The notes beneath the pieces were generated by a model. The model had not been told where the DNA came from, searched no databases, and saw nothing but the letters and a program-made list of their open reading frames with translations. From assembly GCF_006715165.1 (NCBI RefSeq), contig NZ_VFMS01000001.1, positions 2,852,001 to 2,916,000 on the forward strand: a stretch of DNA of 64,000 bases. The letters are read 5' to 3'. The translations under genes and the position numbers were made by a program. The stretch comes from Arthrobacter sp. SLBN-122. GTDB lineage: Bacteria; Actinomycetota; Actinomycetes; Actinomycetales; Micrococcaceae. Positions 63,301 to 64,000 of this stretch are shown here, one piece after another. Numbering within the stretch: position 1 is the stretch's first letter; every line of letters begins with the position of its first letter.

Positions 63301-63995
63301 GCGGCCCTGTGGCCGGCTGTGAGTTGGCGGAAGCGCCGCCGTCGCTCGCGGAAGACGGGCAGCAGGTCCGGCAGGGAATGGCTGCTCCGCAGCCAGTCGT
63401 CGCCGAGGCGGGTGCCGAGCACCAGCGTGACGACGGGCGAGGGATCCAGCCCCATCCCGAGGAGCTGGTCGCCGTAGGCCGCAAGCTGCAGTAATGCGCC
63501 TACCTTTGCGTGCCGGGCGAGCTTGGTGTCCCAAACCTCGTAACGGCCCGGACTCCCGGTACCCGCGGCCTCGTTGACCAGGAAATCGGCGTAGCCCAGG
63601 AATTCGCCGTCGAAGAAGGTGGCCTGGAATACGACGTCCGCTCCGGATCTTAGGGCGAGTTCGGTCTCTGCGTGTTTGGCCTGCAGCTCGCCACGCAGGT
63701 TGTCGCCGCGCTCCAGCGAGTAGACGCCCGACCCGCGGCTGGCATCCCATTCGCCGTACTTGGCCACCAGGCTTGCGAGCACGGTCTGCTCGTGCCGATC
63801 GCCCAGCTCACCGGCACGCCTCTGCATCTCATCAGCGGGGAACTCTGCCTTGGGAGCGCGTCCCAGCTTTTCGTCCAGGATGCGGAGCGTGCGGTATTCA
63901 CACTCGGATGCAGCAACAAGGTCGCTGGCTGAGAAGACCAGGTCCGGCGGCGCAGCGGATCCGTCATGACCAACGGCAGCGTCCAGCAGAAACAC
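60342..63995 (-). CDS. TM0106-family RecB-like nuclease fused to superfamily I helicase
   Basis: This is a 1217-residue protein. The N-terminal part (FSASDLVAASECEYRTLRILDEKLGR, YADFLVNEAA, YEVWDTKLARHAK) is a Cas4/RecB-like PD-(D/E)xK nuclease with the catalytic DTK, followed by Cys residues HCGRCDYC for an Fe-S cluster. The middle has a DFEGDP RNase H-like segment (IFFDFEGDPLW). The C-terminal helicase has Walker A QGPPGTGKTYVGAHVI, DEAG in LLVIDEAGQF, and VGTVDKFQGQEAAVVLVSM. This is a DNA2-like repair or RNA/DNA processing enzyme. The GTG at 63995 gives the family start (MFLLDAAVG), so the gene is probably complete although the window ends 5 nt later. Confidence 0.87.
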   Translation of the reverse strand: MFLLDAAVGHDGSAAPPDLVFSASDLVAASECEYRTLRILDEKLGRAPKAEFPADEMQRRAGELGDRHEQTVLASLVAKYGEWDASRGSGVYSLERGDNLRGELQAKHAETELALRSGADVVFQATFFDGEFLGYADFLVNEAAGTGSPGRYEVWDTKLARHAKVGALLQLAAYGDQLLGMGLDPSPVVTLVLGTRLGDDWLRSSHSLPDLLPVFRERRRRFRQLTAGHRAADVPVQWQQDGIVHCGRCDYCAEQVQLHRDLLMVAGMSVVQRRKLHDANITTIDELAAMPAGEARNSVVRLRAQARMQLGLEQPAGSRTFTKDGLPHTVSYTVLPDHTIGSLPAPSAGDIFFDFEGDPLWQEPATGAWGIEYLFGVVEAPVAGTESEPVFRPFWAHSRSGERRAFLDFLDYVEKRRARYPDMHVYHYAPYEKTALRNLSLVHQAGEDTVDDWLRQGLLVDLYATVRHSLRISEASYSIKKLEPLYMGDNLRSGDVKDAGASVVAYASYCAARDEGRQDEADRILNSISDYNQYDCLSTLRLRDWLLQLGAGGRQGGGAEAADPRDAAPQPAHVPAPAATDSDDANPAEETPEESRLRGYLAGLPDDRPWTDDERAIAMVAAATGYHRRERKQFWWQHFDRVEAPLDNWSDQRNVFVVSSAEVVSDWALAKPRERMQTRVLRLRGTMTEGSDFRADSSWCRLYDAPGPDGMTAPEAAPGTRAYSFGTRISDLEAAPDGPEHFVTIAERESGKVRAYPHLPVALTEDQPLGTASIEAAIAEIACAVGSSVPSLPAQPGLDILRKLPPRFRSLPGPAEVQHGDDGAADYAGAITQSLRDLDHSYLAVQGPPGTGKTYVGAHVIGRLVAEGWKIGVVAQSHNVVENLLCRAIETGGVDPEVVGKKLAAPHPVPWSLTSEGDVSRLLASPGGCLVGGTAWTMTGKEVPAGSLDLLVIDEAGQFCLANTLAVSRASGRLLLLGDPQQLPQVTQGAHPEPVDESALGWLAAGHATLPANLGYFLADTWRMHPELCRAVSNLSYEGKLKSAPAASLRELEVLPPGVETVFVNHSGNTTASKEEAGEVVHQVRRHLGLKWTCGPDSDAHPLEQQDLLVVAAYNAQVHLIRTYLAEAGLSDVRVGTVDKFQGQEAAVVLVSMACSAVSEAPRGAEFLLNRNRINVAVSRGQWRAVIIRSPELTSYMPHKPAALEELGAFIGLSPRE

Positions 63996-64000
63996 GGGGC

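Overview
The window is high-GC actinobacterial DNA, most likely from the Micrococcaceae (Arthrobacter, Pseudarthrobacter or a close relative). The evidence is codon use, many GTG starts, ATGA/GTGA gene overlaps, several leaderless promoters (a TANNNT box 6-7 nt before the start codon), and typical families of that group: DUF222-HNH, DUF6318, VIT with a ferritin-like domain, MSMEG_6728 and TM0106 RecB-like helicase. I saw no rRNA, tRNA, CRISPR array, insertion sequence or prophage. The assignment is by recognition only; no search was run.

Layout. 1-430: an ArsR regulator with an SRPBCC partner cut by the window edge. 546-11150: a myo-inositol catabolic block. It opens with a tautomerase resembling malonate-semialdehyde decarboxylase, then iolC, a Cgl0159-type aldolase, iolD, iolA, iolE, iolG, iolH and a sugar-porter permease. 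11161-12986: a MarR regulator divergent from an MFS exporter. 12983-17414: the second half of the inositol system, gntR (iolR-like), iolB and lacI on the minus strand, and a second sugar-porter permease on the plus strand. 17535-20400: a LOG-like protein behind a tiny leader ORF, a VIT/ferritin-like protein and a small acidic protein. 20432-26850: a sodium:solute symporter, an XRE-cupin regulator, an agmatinase-family enzyme and a TPP enzyme, with a DUF559 protein between them. 26900-33691: MarR with a long DHA2 exporter, then a heterodimeric ABC exporter. 33688-42124: thioesterase, small membrane protein, McrB and McrC, a histidine kinase/response regulator pair with an HPt-like protein, Vsr, and a PPOX protein. 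42311-47572: NCS1 permease, two exported proteins of lower GC, an ene-reductase and a small unknown. 47722-64000: Tex, DUF2071, DUF222-HNH, DUF1622, an epimerase, an MSMEG_6728 protein, an Rpf-like protein, adenine deaminase, a winged-helix/X25 fusion, acylphosphatase and a TM0106 nuclease-helicase.

How the inositol genes fit together. The permeases import myo-inositol. IolG oxidises it, IolE dehydrates the inosose, IolD opens the ring, IolB isomerises 5-deoxyglucuronate, IolC phosphorylates the product, and the aldolase splits it to dihydroxyacetone phosphate and malonate semialdehyde. IolA turns the semialdehyde into acetyl-CoA. A palindromic operator (TGTCAGYACA core) lies before the tautomerase, before iolC and before the second permease, and related half-sites lie before gntR. 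This links the tautomerase to the regulon. Because members of its family decarboxylate malonate semialdehyde, it is a candidate side route for the toxic pathway intermediate.

The most interesting non-coding signal is a pair of compound inverted repeats (6667-6728 and 59898-59963). Each sits about 16 nt after a stop codon. They share a conserved inner stem but have completely different, perfectly self-complementary outer arms.
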